A stretch of 64,000 bases of DNA from Corynebacterium uterequi. Its GTDB lineage: Bacteria > Actinomycetota > Actinomycetes > Mycobacteriales > Mycobacteriaceae. The notes under the pieces were generated by a model. The model saw nothing but the letters and a program-made list of their open reading frames with translations. It made no database searches and had not been told where the DNA came from. Positions within the stretch are counted from its first letter, which is position 1; every line of letters starts with the position of its first letter. Positions 13,801 through 22,643 of this stretch are shown here, one piece after another. Both the position numbers and the translations under genes were made by a program. Where the stretch lies: the NCBI RefSeq assembly GCF_001021065.1, contig NZ_CP011546.1, positions 1,922,001-1,986,000 of the forward strand, read 5' to 3'.

Positions 13801-15300
13801 TTACTTCAGCATCGTCCCGGTATCCAGGAAGCGCGTGTGGAACTCGAAGGCCTTCGTGAGGTCGTGCGGAGTGTGTCCGCCCTTGGCGTTAGCCGCGGCC
13901 ACGTACTCCTCCAGCAACGGTCGGTAGTCCGGGTGAGCGATGGCGATCATCTTTTCTGCCCGCTGCCGCGGCGCCAGCCCGCGTAGATCGGCGTAGCCAT
14001 ATTCCGTGACGAAGACCATCGCGTCGTGCTCGGTGTGGTCGATGTGTGCCGCGAAGGGGACGATCGCCGAGATGGCCCCGCCCTTGGCCACCGAGGGGGT
14101 AACGAAGGAGGAGATGTAGGCGTTGCGGGTGAAATCGCCCGAGCCGCCAATGCCGTTCATGATGCGGGTGCCGGCCACGTTAGTGGAGTTGACGTTGCCG
14201 TAGATGTCAGCCTCGATCAGCCCGTTGGAGGCGATGAGGCCGACCCGACGAATCACCTCCGGGTGGTTGGAAATAGCCTGCGGACGCAGGATGATGTGCT
14301 GGGCGTAGAAGTCGGCGCGGTCATTCATCCGAACGGCAGCGTCCGGGGAAAGCGAGAACGACGTCGCCGAGGCGACAGTCATCTTGCCGGCGTCGATGAG
14401 GTCGAGCATCCCATCCTGGATGACCTCGGTGTAGGCGGTGATGTTCTCGAACTTCGAATCGAGCAATCCGGCCATGACTGCGTTGGGAACATTGCCCACC
14501 CCGGACTGCATGACGTAGTTGTCGTAGCTCAGTCGCCCGGCGGCCACTTCATCTTCCAGGAACTGCAGGAAGTTCGCCGCGATCTTCTTGGACACCTCAT
14601 CCGGTTCCTTGAATGGTGAGTTCCGATCCGGTGCGTCGGTTTCGACGACGGCGACCACCTTGGACACGTCGATGCGGTGGAAGGGGTCACCGATACGGTC
14701 CCCGACGTTAACGATGGGAATCGGCGTCCGCTCCCACAGTTTCTCCGGCGCGTACACGTCGTGCATCCCCACCAAGCCCTCGGACTGCCAGGTGTTGACT
14801 TCGAGGATGATCTTGTCGGCCGCGTCAGCGTATTCGACGTTATTGCCCACCGCCGACGAAGGCACCACAGTGCCATCCTCGTTGATGCGCACACACTCAA
14901 GGATGGCGACGTTCATGCGGCCGAAGAAGCCCTGCTGAACCTGCTGGCCGAGGTGGGAGAGGTGAATGTCCGAGTAGAAGGCGGTGCCGTCGTTAAATTG
15001 AGCCCGCAGGGTCCGGTCGGAGTTGTACGGGGCGCGGAAATTGATGGCCCCGGCGTTGGCGAGGACGCCGTCGGCGGCGTCGGCGGTCGAGGCGCCGGTG
15101 AAGAGGTTGATCTTAAAGTCCTCGCCCTTGGCGTGGGCGGCCTGTGCCCGCTCGGCGATGGCGGACGGCAGCGCCTTCGGGTAGCCCGCGCCGGTGAAGC
15201 CGGACACACCGACGTTGTCGCCGTGCTGAACGAACTCGGCCGCTTCAGCGGCGGACATGACCTTGCGCTTGAGCTCAGCGTTGAGGATGCGATCAGACAT
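13801..15300 (-). CDS. cat: Acetyl-CoA hydrolase/succinyl-CoA:acetate CoA-transferase
   Basis: 499 residues, very similar throughout to the C. glutamicum CoA-transferase (Cat/ActA) as remembered. It transfers CoA between succinyl-CoA and acetate (or hydrolyses acetyl-CoA) in acetate overflow and re-use. Landmarks are HGDNVGVSGFTGAGYPKALP near the N-terminus, QSGVGNVPNAVMAGL, NGLIEADIYGNVNSTNV and VTEYGYADLRGLAPRQR, where the Glu is the expected catalytic CoA-ester residue. Located next to phoU-pst as in C. glutamicum. RamA, encoded about 4 kb away, is a known regulator of this gene there. Divergent from the dus gene; the shared 185-bp spacer holds no further gene. Confidence 0.93.
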   Translation of the reverse strand: MSDRILNAELKRKVMSAAEAAEFVQHGDNVGVSGFTGAGYPKALPSAIAERAQAAHAKGEDFKINLFTGASTADAADGVLANAGAINFRAPYNSDRTLRAQFNDGTAFYSDIHLSHLGQQVQQGFFGRMNVAILECVRINEDGTVVPSSAVGNNVEYADAADKIILEVNTWQSEGLVGMHDVYAPEKLWERTPIPIVNVGDRIGDPFHRIDVSKVVAVVETDAPDRNSPFKEPDEVSKKIAANFLQFLEDEVAAGRLSYDNYVMQSGVGNVPNAVMAGLLDSKFENITAYTEVIQDGMLDLIDAGKMTVASATSFSLSPDAAVRMNDRADFYAQHIILRPQAISNHPEVIRRVGLIASNGLIEADIYGNVNSTNVAGTRIMNGIGGSGDFTRNAYISSFVTPSVAKGGAISAIVPFAAHIDHTEHDAMVFVTEYGYADLRGLAPRQRAEKMIAIAHPDYRPLLEEYVAAANAKGGHTPHDLTKAFEFHTRFLDTGTMLK

Positions 15301-15485
15301 GTGGATGCTTCACTATACCTTTCGTAACGTAACGATCTTTAGTGATTGGACACTCAGAACGACTTCTAGGTGACCAGGGACACACCCATTGTGGATAAAA
15401 CCCACCGTTTAGTCCACACCATGGTCTAAGTCCCAGCTAGATGCTGTTTGGCAGGCTACCCCCACACCCACCACAATGTTCTACC

Positions 15486-16658
15486 GTGACTACTTCAGCG
15501 CACCCGCGAACGAGCCTGACCATCGGAACTGTGACCGTGAACTCACCCGTCGTCCTGGCCCCCATGGCCGGTGTGACGAACGTCGCCTTCCGCACCCTGT
15601 GCCGAGAGCTAGAACAGCAGCGCACCGGAACGGTGTCCGGGCTATACGTGTGCGAGATGATTACGGCTAGGGCCCTCGTCGAACGCAACGAGAAAACCCT
15701 CCACATGACGGCGTTCGGCCCCACGGAAGACGTCCGTTCGATGCAGCTGTACGCGGTGGACCCGGAGTACACCTACCGGGCCGCCCGGATGATCGCCGAG
15801 GAGAACATGGCCGATCACCTCGACCTCAACTTCGGCTGCGCGGTGCCCAAAATCACCCGCCGAGGCGGCGGCGCGGCCATTCCCTATAAGCGGAAACTCT
15901 TCGGCTCCATCATCAACGCCGCCGTCAAAGGAGTGGAAGGCACGGGCATCCCGGTCACGGCCAAGTTCCGCATCGGCATCGACGACGAGCACCGCACGCA
16001 CCTCGACGCTGGAAGAATCGCCGTAGCAGAGGGCGCCTCCGCGGTCACCCTCCACGCCCGCACCGCCGCGCAGCGCTATTCCGGCACTGCCGATTTCGAC
16101 GCGATCCGGGAGCTGGTTGCCCACCTTGATGGAACCGGCGTCCCGGTCCTCGGCAACGGGGACATCTTCGCCGCCCGGGACGCCCGAACCATGATGGATG
16201 CCACCGGCTGCCACGGGGTGGTCGTCGGCCGGGGTTGCCTGGGCCGGCCGTGGTTGTTCGCCGCCCTCGGCGCCGAACTGCGCGGCGAACCCCTACCCGC
16301 CGAGCCCACCCTCGGCGAGGTCACCCGCATCATTCTCCGCCACGCGGAACTGCTGTCCGATCACCTCGGGGAACAGCACGCCTGCCGCGACATACGCAAG
16401 CACATGGGCTGGTACATGCGCGGCTTCCCCGTCGGCGGCAAGGCCCGGGCCGAGCTAACGAAGATTGCTAGCCTCGACGACCTCCGCGCGAAGCTCGCCC
16501 CCTACGAAGGGTCCGTCGAGCGGGCGCACGACGCCGACGCACCGCGCGGACGACAGGGCTCCCCCGCTCCCGTGCACCTGCCTGACGGCTGGTTAGACGA
16601 TCCCGAGGATGGTGCGACTGTGCTCGACGGCGGCGACGCCTTCCACAGCGGAGGCTAG
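15486..16658 (+). CDS. dusB: tRNA-dihydrouridine synthase
   Basis: FMN enzyme that reduces uridines in tRNA D-loops using NADPH. TIM-barrel with VVLAPMAGVTNVAFR at the N-terminus, the catalytic cysteine in NFGCAVPKITRRGGG (Cys118), a C-terminal glycine-rich FMN phosphate site (GVVVGRGCLGRPW) and HMGWYMRGFPVG. About 390 residues. The start is unsure: GTG at 15486 places SLTIG at the family position, but an ATG at 15441 is in frame; neither has a clear ribosome binding site. DusB is the usual actinobacterial member; the exact class is inferred. Divergent from cat. Confidence 0.88.
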   Translation: MTTSAHPRTSLTIGTVTVNSPVVLAPMAGVTNVAFRTLCRELEQQRTGTVSGLYVCEMITARALVERNEKTLHMTAFGPTEDVRSMQLYAVDPEYTYRAARMIAEENMADHLDLNFGCAVPKITRRGGGAAIPYKRKLFGSIINAAVKGVEGTGIPVTAKFRIGIDDEHRTHLDAGRIAVAEGASAVTLHARTAAQRYSGTADFDAIRELVAHLDGTGVPVLGNGDIFAARDARTMMDATGCHGVVVGRGCLGRPWLFAALGAELRGEPLPAEPTLGEVTRIILRHAELLSDHLGEQHACRDIRKHMGWYMRGFPVGGKARAELTKIASLDDLRAKLAPYEGSVERAHDADAPRGRQGSPAPVHLPDGWLDDPEDGATVLDGGDAFHSGG

Positions 16659-16718
16659 CGCGGCTGGTTCACGGCTTCAGCAGGTGCGAGGCAGCCTAAA
16701 ATGCCTTAGTATATACCC

Positions 16719-17480
16719 ATGCGCACGGCCTATCGCTCTAGTTTGGATGATTTCTCACATGACCTCGTGTCCATGTGCGAATACGCCTCACGGGCGATGG
16801 AAAAGGCCAGCGCCGCGCTACTGCGAGGCTCCCTCCAGAAGGCCGAAGAGGCGCTGTCCATGGCGGACCACCTCGAAGAATTGCGCCTTCGCTGCGAGGA
16901 ACGCGCCGTGCAGTTGCTCGCCCTCCAGGCCCCTGTGGCGAGCGAACTTCGCCAAGTCATTTCCTCCATTTACATCGTTGAGGACCTTGACCGCATGGGG
17001 GCGTTGAGCATGCACATTGGCCGGACAGCCCGCCGGCGCCACCCCGCCTCCGCTGTTCCCGAGCAGCTGCGGCCACAGTTCGTGGAGCTCACTTCGCTGC
17101 TCAAAGAGATGTCGCAGAAAGTCCTCACGCTGCTGGCGAATCCCGACGCCGATCTGGCCCTGGAGCTGTACCGGGATGATGACGCGGTCGACGCGATCAA
17201 CGCCGAGGTCCTCAACACCCTCACCCAGCAGGACTGGGACGGCAGCACCCGGGAGGCCGTCGAGGCGGCCCTGTTGCTGCGGTACTTCGAACGTTGGGCT
17301 GACCACTGTGTCAACGTCTCCGGCCGGGTGTACTTCTTCACCTCCGGTCTCACTCCGGAACAAAATGCGGACGCCACTCCCCTACGCCGGGATGAGGACG
17401 CGATCCGCCGCCGCTTCGATGACATGCAGCGCACGTTTACCCGGGACTATTACCCGGGCCGAGGCCAATCGCGGTCCTAG
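16719..17480 (+). CDS. phoU: Phosphate-specific transport regulator PhoU
   Basis: 253 residues with two PhoU helical-bundle repeats; the first begins MRTAYRSSLDDFSHDLVSMCEYASRAMEKA, and both carry acidic metal-binding patches (EDLDRMGALS; LRYFERWADHCVN). PhoU connects the Pst transporter to the phosphate-sensing kinase so that the Pho regulon is off when phosphate is plentiful. Convergent with pstB, end to end, as in C. glutamicum. TAGTAT lies 6 nt before the ATG, suggesting a leaderless transcript separate from pst. Confidence 0.93.
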   Translation: MRTAYRSSLDDFSHDLVSMCEYASRAMEKASAALLRGSLQKAEEALSMADHLEELRLRCEERAVQLLALQAPVASELRQVISSIYIVEDLDRMGALSMHIGRTARRRHPASAVPEQLRPQFVELTSLLKEMSQKVLTLLANPDADLALELYRDDDAVDAINAEVLNTLTQQDWDGSTREAVEAALLLRYFERWADHCVNVSGRVYFFTSGLTPEQNADATPLRRDEDAIRRRFDDMQRTFTRDYYPGRGQSRS

Positions 17481-17497
17481 GGCGCCCAGTTAGACAC

Positions 17498-17530
17498 CAA
17501 GGCCCGCCCCACGATGTGAGGCGGGCCTTG
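17498..17530. terminator. Shared hairpin between phoU and pstB
   Basis: CAAGGCCCGCC, an 11-nt loop, and GGCGGGCCTTG form a perfect 11-bp stem between the convergent genes. No strong U-tract on either side. Confidence 0.7.
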
Positions 17531-17546
17531 TCAGCCGTTGCGGTGT

Positions 17547-18323
17547 TTAGCCGAAGCGGCCGGCGATGTAGTCTTCGGTTTCCTTCTGGTCCGGGTTCTC
17601 GAAGATCTTCTGGGTGGGGTTGTACTCCACAAGGCGGCCCGGCTTACCGGTGGCCTCCAGGGAGTAGAAGGCGGTCATGTCCGAGACGCGGGCAGCCTGC
17701 TGCATGTTGTGCGTCACGATGACGATGGTGAAGTCCTTCTTCAGCTCGTGAATGAGGTCCTCCACCGCGAGCGTCGAGATGGGGTCCAGGGCGGAGCAGG
17801 GCTCGTCCATGAGCAGGACTTCGGGCTCCACGGCGATGGCGCGAGCAATGCACAGGCGCTGCTGCTGGCCACCGGACAGGCCGCCGCCCGGCTTGTCGAG
17901 GCGATCCTTAACCTCATCCCAGAGGTTGGCGCCGCGCAGGGACTTCTCGGCAACCTCCTTGAGCTTCTTCTTGTTCTTCTCGCCGGACAGCTTGAGGCCG
18001 GCGACGACGTTGTCCTCGATGGACATGGTCGGGAAGGGGTTAGCCTTCTGGAACACCATGCCGATGGTGTTGCGGACGGACACCGGGTCAACGTCCTTGG
18101 CGTAGATGTTCTGCCCGTCAAGGAGGATTTCGCCCTTCACCGAGGCGCCCGGGATGACCTCGTGCATGCGGTTAAGGGTGCGCAGCACGGTGGACTTACC
18201 GCAGCCCGACGGGCCGATGAACGCGGTCACGGACCGGGCCGGAATATCCAGGTTGACGTTCTGGACGGCGTGGAAATCCCCATAGTAGATGTTGACATCG
18301 TTGAGGATGAGCTTGCTGGTCAT
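17547..18323 (-). CDS. pstB: Phosphate ABC transporter ATPase
   Basis: 258 residues. Walker [10 protein letters not shown] (37-45), signature [14 protein letters not shown], Walker [14 protein letters not shown] and H-loop VIVTHN are all present. Energises the high-affinity phosphate importer with PstA and PstC at the cytoplasmic face. Last gene of pstSCAB, 30 bp after pstA. Confidence 0.97.
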   Translation of the reverse strand: MTSKLILNDVNIYYGDFHAVQNVNLDIPARSVTAFIGPSGCGKSTVLRTLNRMHEVIPGASVKGEILLDGQNIYAKDVDPVSVRNTIGMVFQKANPFPTMSIEDNVVAGLKLSGEKNKKKLKEVAEKSLRGANLWDEVKDRLDKPGGGLSGGQQQRLCIARAIAVEPEVLLMDEPCSALDPISTLAVEDLIHELKKDFTIVIVTHNMQQAARVSDMTAFYSLEATGKPGRLVEYNPTQKIFENPDQKETEDYIAGRFG

Positions 18324-18353
18324 GATTCTCCAGGTGTGACGAGAGGGTGGTCG

Positions 18354-19274
18354 TTACTTCTTGACCGAGTACTTGTTGGCAATGATGCGGGCGACGATGT
18401 TGAGCACACCGATCATCAGCACCAGGGTGAGGGCAGCGCCCCACAGCTTGTCCAGCGTCGGGTCCTGCGTGCCGGACTTGTACATGTCCAGCATCATCAA
18501 CGGCAGGGAGGACTGCGGACCGTCGAACATGTTGAAGTTCGTGGAACCGGTGGAACCGACCAGGATGAGCACCGGAGCGGACTCACCCATGACGCGGGCG
18601 ATGGCGAGGATGACGCCGGTGACGATGCCGGACAGCGCGGTCGGCAGGACGATCTTCGCGATGGTCTTCCACTTCGGCACGCCGAGGGCGTAGGAGGCCT
18701 CGCGCAGGTCCATGGGGACGACGCGGAGCATCTCTTCGGTGTTACGCACCACGATGGGGAGCATGAGCAGAATCAGGGACAGGGTGACGGCGAAGCCAGA
18801 GCGGTCCAGCCCCAGGGAGGTGATCCACAGGGCGTAGACGAACAGTGCGGCGACGATGGACGGAACGCCGGAGAGGATGTCCACCATGAAGGTAGTCAGG
18901 CGGCCCAAGCGGTCGCCGTTGGAGTACTCCACGAGGTAGATGGCGGTGAAGATACCGATCGGCACGGAGATGGCGGCCGCCACCAGCGTCTGCATGAACG
19001 TGCCGATGATGGCGTGGTAGGCGCCGCCACCCGCCATGAAGGCGGGGACGCCGGCCTGGTCATCGATCCACCAGTCAAGGCTGACGATGGGGGCGATGCC
19101 CTTGCTGAAGACCGTCCACAGGACCCACACCAGGGGGATCATGGCCAGGGCCATGGTGGACCAGACCAGCACGGTGGCCACCTTGTCGGCAGCCTTGCGG
19201 CCACCGGAGATGTGGGTGAACGGGGAGCCCTCGGTCGGGATCGAGGTCTTGTCGGAGGAAATCGAAGTAGACAT
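18354..19274 (-). CDS. pstA: Phosphate ABC transporter permease PstA
   Basis: 306 residues with about six transmembrane helices and the MetI-type permease loop (SYALGVPKWKTIAKIVLPTALSG) that docks onto PstB. The N-terminus (MSTSISSDKTSIPTEG) is polar and cytoplasmic. Lies 18 bp after pstC in the pst operon. Confidence 0.95.
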   Translation of the reverse strand: MSTSISSDKTSIPTEGSPFTHISGGRKAADKVATVLVWSTMALAMIPLVWVLWTVFSKGIAPIVSLDWWIDDQAGVPAFMAGGGAYHAIIGTFMQTLVAAAISVPIGIFTAIYLVEYSNGDRLGRLTTFMVDILSGVPSIVAALFVYALWITSLGLDRSGFAVTLSLILLMLPIVVRNTEEMLRVVPMDLREASYALGVPKWKTIAKIVLPTALSGIVTGVILAIARVMGESAPVLILVGSTGSTNFNMFDGPQSSLPLMMLDMYKSGTQDPTLDKLWGAALTLVLMIGVLNIVARIIANKYSVKK

Positions 19275-19292
19275 GTGTTTTCCCGCCTTCCT

Positions 19293-20294
19293 TTACTTGA
19301 CCATCGCGCGGGCGATCGTGTTGACCACGAAGGTCAGCAAGAACAGCACCAGGCCGGCGGCAATGTAGGCACCCGCGGAAATCGGGTTATTGAACTCGGG
19401 GGCGGCGTTCGCAATGGCGGTAGCGAAGGTCGTGCCGCCGTCGAACAGGGACCAGCGGAAGCCCGGGGCCGGGGAGACAACCATGTACAGGGCCATGGTC
19501 TCACCCAGGGCACGGCCGAGGCCGAGCATGGATCCGGACACGTAGCCGGACATGCCGAAGGGCAGGACGGTCAGGCGGACAACTTCCCAGCGGGTCGCGC
19601 CCAATGCCAGGGCGGACTCGATGTGACCGTTCGGGGTCTGCACGAAGACTTCGCGGGCGGTAGCCGCGATGATCGGCAGGATCATGACGGCGAGCACCAC
19701 GCCACCGGTGAAGATGTTACGGCCGGTCTCGAAGGGCGGGGCACCGTTGAAGGCGAAGAGGAACACCTTCGACAAGATGGTGCCATCTATCCAGGCGTAG
19801 AGCTTACCGAGCCACGGGCCGAGAACCTGCCAGCCCCACAGGCCATACACGATGGACGGCACCGCGGCGAGCATGTCCACGATGTAGCCCAGCGGCTTGA
19901 CGGCCTTCTTCGGGGCATAGTTGGACAGGAAGATGGCGATACCCAGGGCGACGGGCATCGCCAGCAAGAGGGCGAAGAGCGAGATGAAGACGGTCACGCC
20001 GAGCAGGTTCGGGATACCGAACTGCATGGCCGCGTGATTGTTGGTCTCCCAGGCCCCGCTGTAGGTGAAGAAGCCCAGCAACCCACCTTCATTGCGGGAG
20101 ATGGCCGGGGCGGCGTTAAGGACGAGGTAAATGCCGATTGCGGCAATGAGAACGGTAATAAAAGCCGCCGAGACGGTGGACAGCGTCTCGAAGACGCGGT
20201 CGCCGGGGCGCTTGACGCCGTGCGTGGTCTGGGGGACCTCGCCGCCGTCGCTGCGCTTGGTGTCCTGGACGGCCGCGCTAGATTTGTCAGCCAT
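19293..20294 (-). CDS. pstC: Phosphate ABC transporter permease PstC
   Basis: 333 residues, about six membrane helices and the permease coupling loop (ALALGATRWEVVRLTVLPFGMSG). The ATG at 20294 (MADKSSAAVQ) is chosen; an upstream in-frame start at 20339 would run into the intercistronic hairpin, and AAGGA lies before the chosen start. Forms the channel with PstA. About 107 bp separate it from pstS, longer than the other gaps of the operon. Confidence 0.94.
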   Translation of the reverse strand: MADKSSAAVQDTKRSDGGEVPQTTHGVKRPGDRVFETLSTVSAAFITVLIAAIGIYLVLNAAPAISRNEGGLLGFFTYSGAWETNNHAAMQFGIPNLLGVTVFISLFALLLAMPVALGIAIFLSNYAPKKAVKPLGYIVDMLAAVPSIVYGLWGWQVLGPWLGKLYAWIDGTILSKVFLFAFNGAPPFETGRNIFTGGVVLAVMILPIIAATAREVFVQTPNGHIESALALGATRWEVVRLTVLPFGMSGYVSGSMLGLGRALGETMALYMVVSPAPGFRWSLFDGGTTFATAIANAAPEFNNPISAGAYIAAGLVLFLLTFVVNTIARAMVK

Positions 20295-20341
20295 GACGTG
20301 AAGAATCCTTCTCAGGAGCGTTAGGGGTGGATGGCGCACCG

Positions 20342-20380
20342 GTTGCCCCCAGAGACTAGTGAACTGTCATTGGGGGCAAC
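20342..20380 (-). other. Intercistronic hairpin between pstS and pstC
   Basis: GTTGCCCCCA and TGGGGGCAAC form a perfect 10-bp stem around 19 nt. There is no U-tract after it on the minus strand. It could be a partial terminator or a 3' stabiliser that lets PstS be made in excess over the membrane subunits, as is common for binding-protein genes. Confidence 0.6.
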
Positions 20381-20400
20381 GAAGAGCTAGAACTTAAAAC

Positions 20401-21468
20401 TTAAGCCGCGCCACCCGGGAGGGCGTCGATGGCGGCCTGGAGGCGCTCCTTGTGACCGCCCTCGACCGGGATGAAGCCGGCCTCGGCGATCTCACCCTGG
20501 TTGTTCAGGGAGGTCTGGAGGAACTCCTTGACGAGAGCGGCGGTCTCATCGTCATAGCCAGCGGAGCAGACGATCTCGTAGGTCGTCAGGATCAGCGGGT
20601 AGGAACCAGCCTGGTTCTGGGCGAAGAGGGCGTCAGCGTCGACGACCATGTTGTGGCCCTCGGTCTTGAACTCCAGGGCCTCAAGGGCGGCGTTGACGGT
20701 CTCAACGCTGAGCTCGGTGGAGCCGGCGCCGAAGTCGAGGTTGGCAGCCTTGAGCTTGTCATTCTGCTTGACGAAGCCGTACTCGACGTAGGTGATGGCA
20801 CCCGGGATGCTGTTGGCCTCGGTGGCGACACCGTTGGACCCGTTGGCGCCGGAGCCGACTTCCTGCGGGAACTGCTGGCCCTCACCCTTCCACTCGCCCG
20901 GAGCGGCGGTGGAGAGGAACTTCTGGAAGTTGTCGGAGGTACCCGACTCGTCGGAGCGGTACAGGACCGAGATCTTCTGGTCCGGCAGCTTCGCACCTTC
21001 GTTGTCCTTGGCGATGGCCGGGTCATTCCAGTTGGTGATCTTGCCGGAGAAGATCTGGGCAAGGGTCGGGATGGACAGGGTGACCGAGTCCACGCCGTCC
21101 AGGTTGTAGGCGATGGCCACCGGGCCGATAACGAACGGCAGGTGCCAGGCCTCGTTGCCACCGCAGCGCTCGGCGGCCGGGTCAACCTGATCATCCTTCA
21201 GCGGGGAGTCAGAACCCGCGAAGTCGACCTGGCCGGCGACGAAGTTGGTGCGGCCCGAACCGGAACCGGTCGGGTTGTACGCCAGGGTGTTGCCAGTCTC
21301 TTCGGAGTACTTGGCGCCGAAGATGGCCATGGCGTTCTGCTGGGAGGAAGCACCTTCGCCGACGAGCTCAGAGCCGGAGCCCGAGCCACAGGCGACGAGG
21401 GCGGCGGAGCCGACGGCGACGACGCCAACGAGGGAAGCGGTGCGCTTAAAATTGCGGATCACAGACAT
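20401..21468 (-). CDS. pstS: Phosphate-binding lipoprotein PstS
   Basis: 355 residues. Signal peptide with lipobox LVAC (Cys27), so a lipid-anchored extracytoplasmic binding protein. Conserved phosphate-binding segments are GEGASSQQNAM, NPTGSGSGRTNF, FAGSDSPL and YRSDESGTSDNFQKF. First gene of pstSCAB. The upstream region holds 11-bp-spaced GTTMACC repeats (21583-21623), candidate PhoR sites. Confidence 0.96.
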   Translation of the reverse strand: MSVIRNFKRTASLVGVVAVGSAALVACGSGSGSELVGEGASSQQNAMAIFGAKYSEETGNTLAYNPTGSGSGRTNFVAGQVDFAGSDSPLKDDQVDPAAERCGGNEAWHLPFVIGPVAIAYNLDGVDSVTLSIPTLAQIFSGKITNWNDPAIAKDNEGAKLPDQKISVLYRSDESGTSDNFQKFLSTAAPGEWKGEGQQFPQEVGSGANGSNGVATEANSIPGAITYVEYGFVKQNDKLKAANLDFGAGSTELSVETVNAALEALEFKTEGHNMVVDADALFAQNQAGSYPLILTTYEIVCSAGYDDETAALVKEFLQTSLNNQGEIAEAGFIPVEGGHKERLQAAIDALPGGAA

Positions 21469-21582
21469 ACCTTTCCGGTGCGGTCCTTAGACGTTTCAAG
21501 AGCTCAGCAACTCATAAAACCCCATGAAGGGGCATGGAAGCATCCTTAACAGTTGCTCTCAACCTACAAGGTAGATCCCAGC

Positions 21583-21623
21583 GGTTAACCAGAATGGTCT
21601 CATTCGGTGAACATCTGGTTAAC
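21583..21623 (-). promoter_or_regulatory. Pho box-like direct repeats upstream of pstS
   Basis: Minus strand TGTTAACCAGA and TGTTCACCGAA follow each other with an 11-bp period (cores at 21617-21623 and 21606-21612). A further GTTAACC core is at 21583-21589. The core resembles actinobacterial Pho boxes (GTTCACC with 11-bp period). The site lies about 115-155 bp upstream of the pstS start. PhoR encoded in this window is the likely binder. Confidence 0.6.
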
Positions 21624-21706
21624 ATATGACACCACAACGAAAATTTATGGATTCCGCTGGCCAGAAGCTTGGGAAAACCTGCACATCCGGCGCCGTGTGG
21701 CGACTA

Positions 21707-22612
21707 TCACTCCATCGTAGCCCGGTACACCACGTGACGCTCGGCAACCACGAAGCCGACCGACTCGTAACGTCGAACCGCAGCCTCGTTGTCCGCCTCC
21801 ACATACAAGATGACACTGCGCGCACCCCGCGAGCGCATGTGGGTCAGGCCCATCCCGACCAGCGGGCCACCGAGCCCGCGGCCGCGGAACGCCGACGCCA
21901 ACCCCACCACGTACACCTCGGCCTCCCCAGGAGCCGCCACCTTCACCCAGTGGAAACCGGCGACGGACAACGCCGCGTCGTCTCCGCCATGAATAAGGAA
22001 AAGGACGTCCTCGTCGCGGAACCACGAGGCCTCCTGGGCGCGGTGGAGCCGGTCACGATCCCAACCGCCCTGCTCGGGGTGCCACGAGAAGGCATCGTTA
22101 TTGACCGTTAGCCACGCCTGCTCGATCGCGTCTCGTCCCCATCGCTGGGCGGCTTCGGCGAGGTTGAGCACGCGGAAGCCCTCCGGGACGTCGCTATCCG
22201 CCGCAGCAAGTTCGCGTTCGCCTAGCCGCATCACCAGCAGCGTGCGCCGGGGACGCAGGGATAGTCGTGCCGCGAGGGCCTGCGCCGCCGGCAGGTCGCC
22301 GTGAGCCCACACGCCCACCTCGGGCACCGCCGCGCGCACCTCAGCGAGAAGACCCCGGCCTATCCCCTTTCCCCGCCAGCCCGGCGCGACCACCAGCTCA
22401 GCGTCGGTGCCGGCAACCGCAGCGAGGCCCACCAGTTGCCCTTCAGCCTCAGCCGCCACGTGGCGGTGGTGGAGGCGAGCATCCGTCAGCCCCAACACGA
22501 AAGCTTCGGAGAACGCATCGACGCCATCGCTGTTCGATGCCTCCGACAGCAGGTCCCGGGCGGCCGCGGTGTCCGGTCGGTCCACCCAACGGTAGGTGAT
22601 AGCTATAGTCAT
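21707..22612 (-). CDS. mshD: Mycothiol synthase (mycothiol acetyltransferase)
   Basis: 301 residues with two tandem GNAT domains, as in MshD; the acetyl-CoA loops are APGWRGKGIGRGLL (N-terminal) and ASAFRGRGLGGPLV (C-terminal), with WHPEQGGWD and YVEADNEAAVRRYESVGF typical of the family. Acetylates Cys-GlcN-inositol in the last step of mycothiol synthesis, the main thiol of Actinobacteria. The ATG at 22612 is chosen; it has TACCCT 7 nt upstream. Divergent from the DUF2993 gene with only 31 bp between starts, so their promoters must overlap. Confidence 0.94.
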   Translation of the reverse strand: MTIAITYRWVDRPDTAAARDLLSEASNSDGVDAFSEAFVLGLTDARLHHRHVAAEAEGQLVGLAAVAGTDAELVVAPGWRGKGIGRGLLAEVRAAVPEVGVWAHGDLPAAQALAARLSLRPRRTLLVMRLGERELAAADSDVPEGFRVLNLAEAAQRWGRDAIEQAWLTVNNDAFSWHPEQGGWDRDRLHRAQEASWFRDEDVLFLIHGGDDAALSVAGFHWVKVAAPGEAEVYVVGLASAFRGRGLGGPLVGMGLTHMRSRGARSVILYVEADNEAAVRRYESVGFVVAERHVVYRATME

Positions 22613-22643
22613 GGCGCCCAGGGTATCGGGTAAGACTAAAGGA

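Noticed and set aside
15385..15425. GlxR (CRP-type) site between cat and dusB
   Set aside because: TGTGG-ATAAAA-CCCAC has only partial symmetry and misses the TGTGA-N6-TCACA core.
17538..20324. 928-codon open frame on the plus strand
   Set aside because: It is antisense to pstB, pstA and pstC, which are complete and recognisable; such shadow frames are usual in GC-rich coding DNA.
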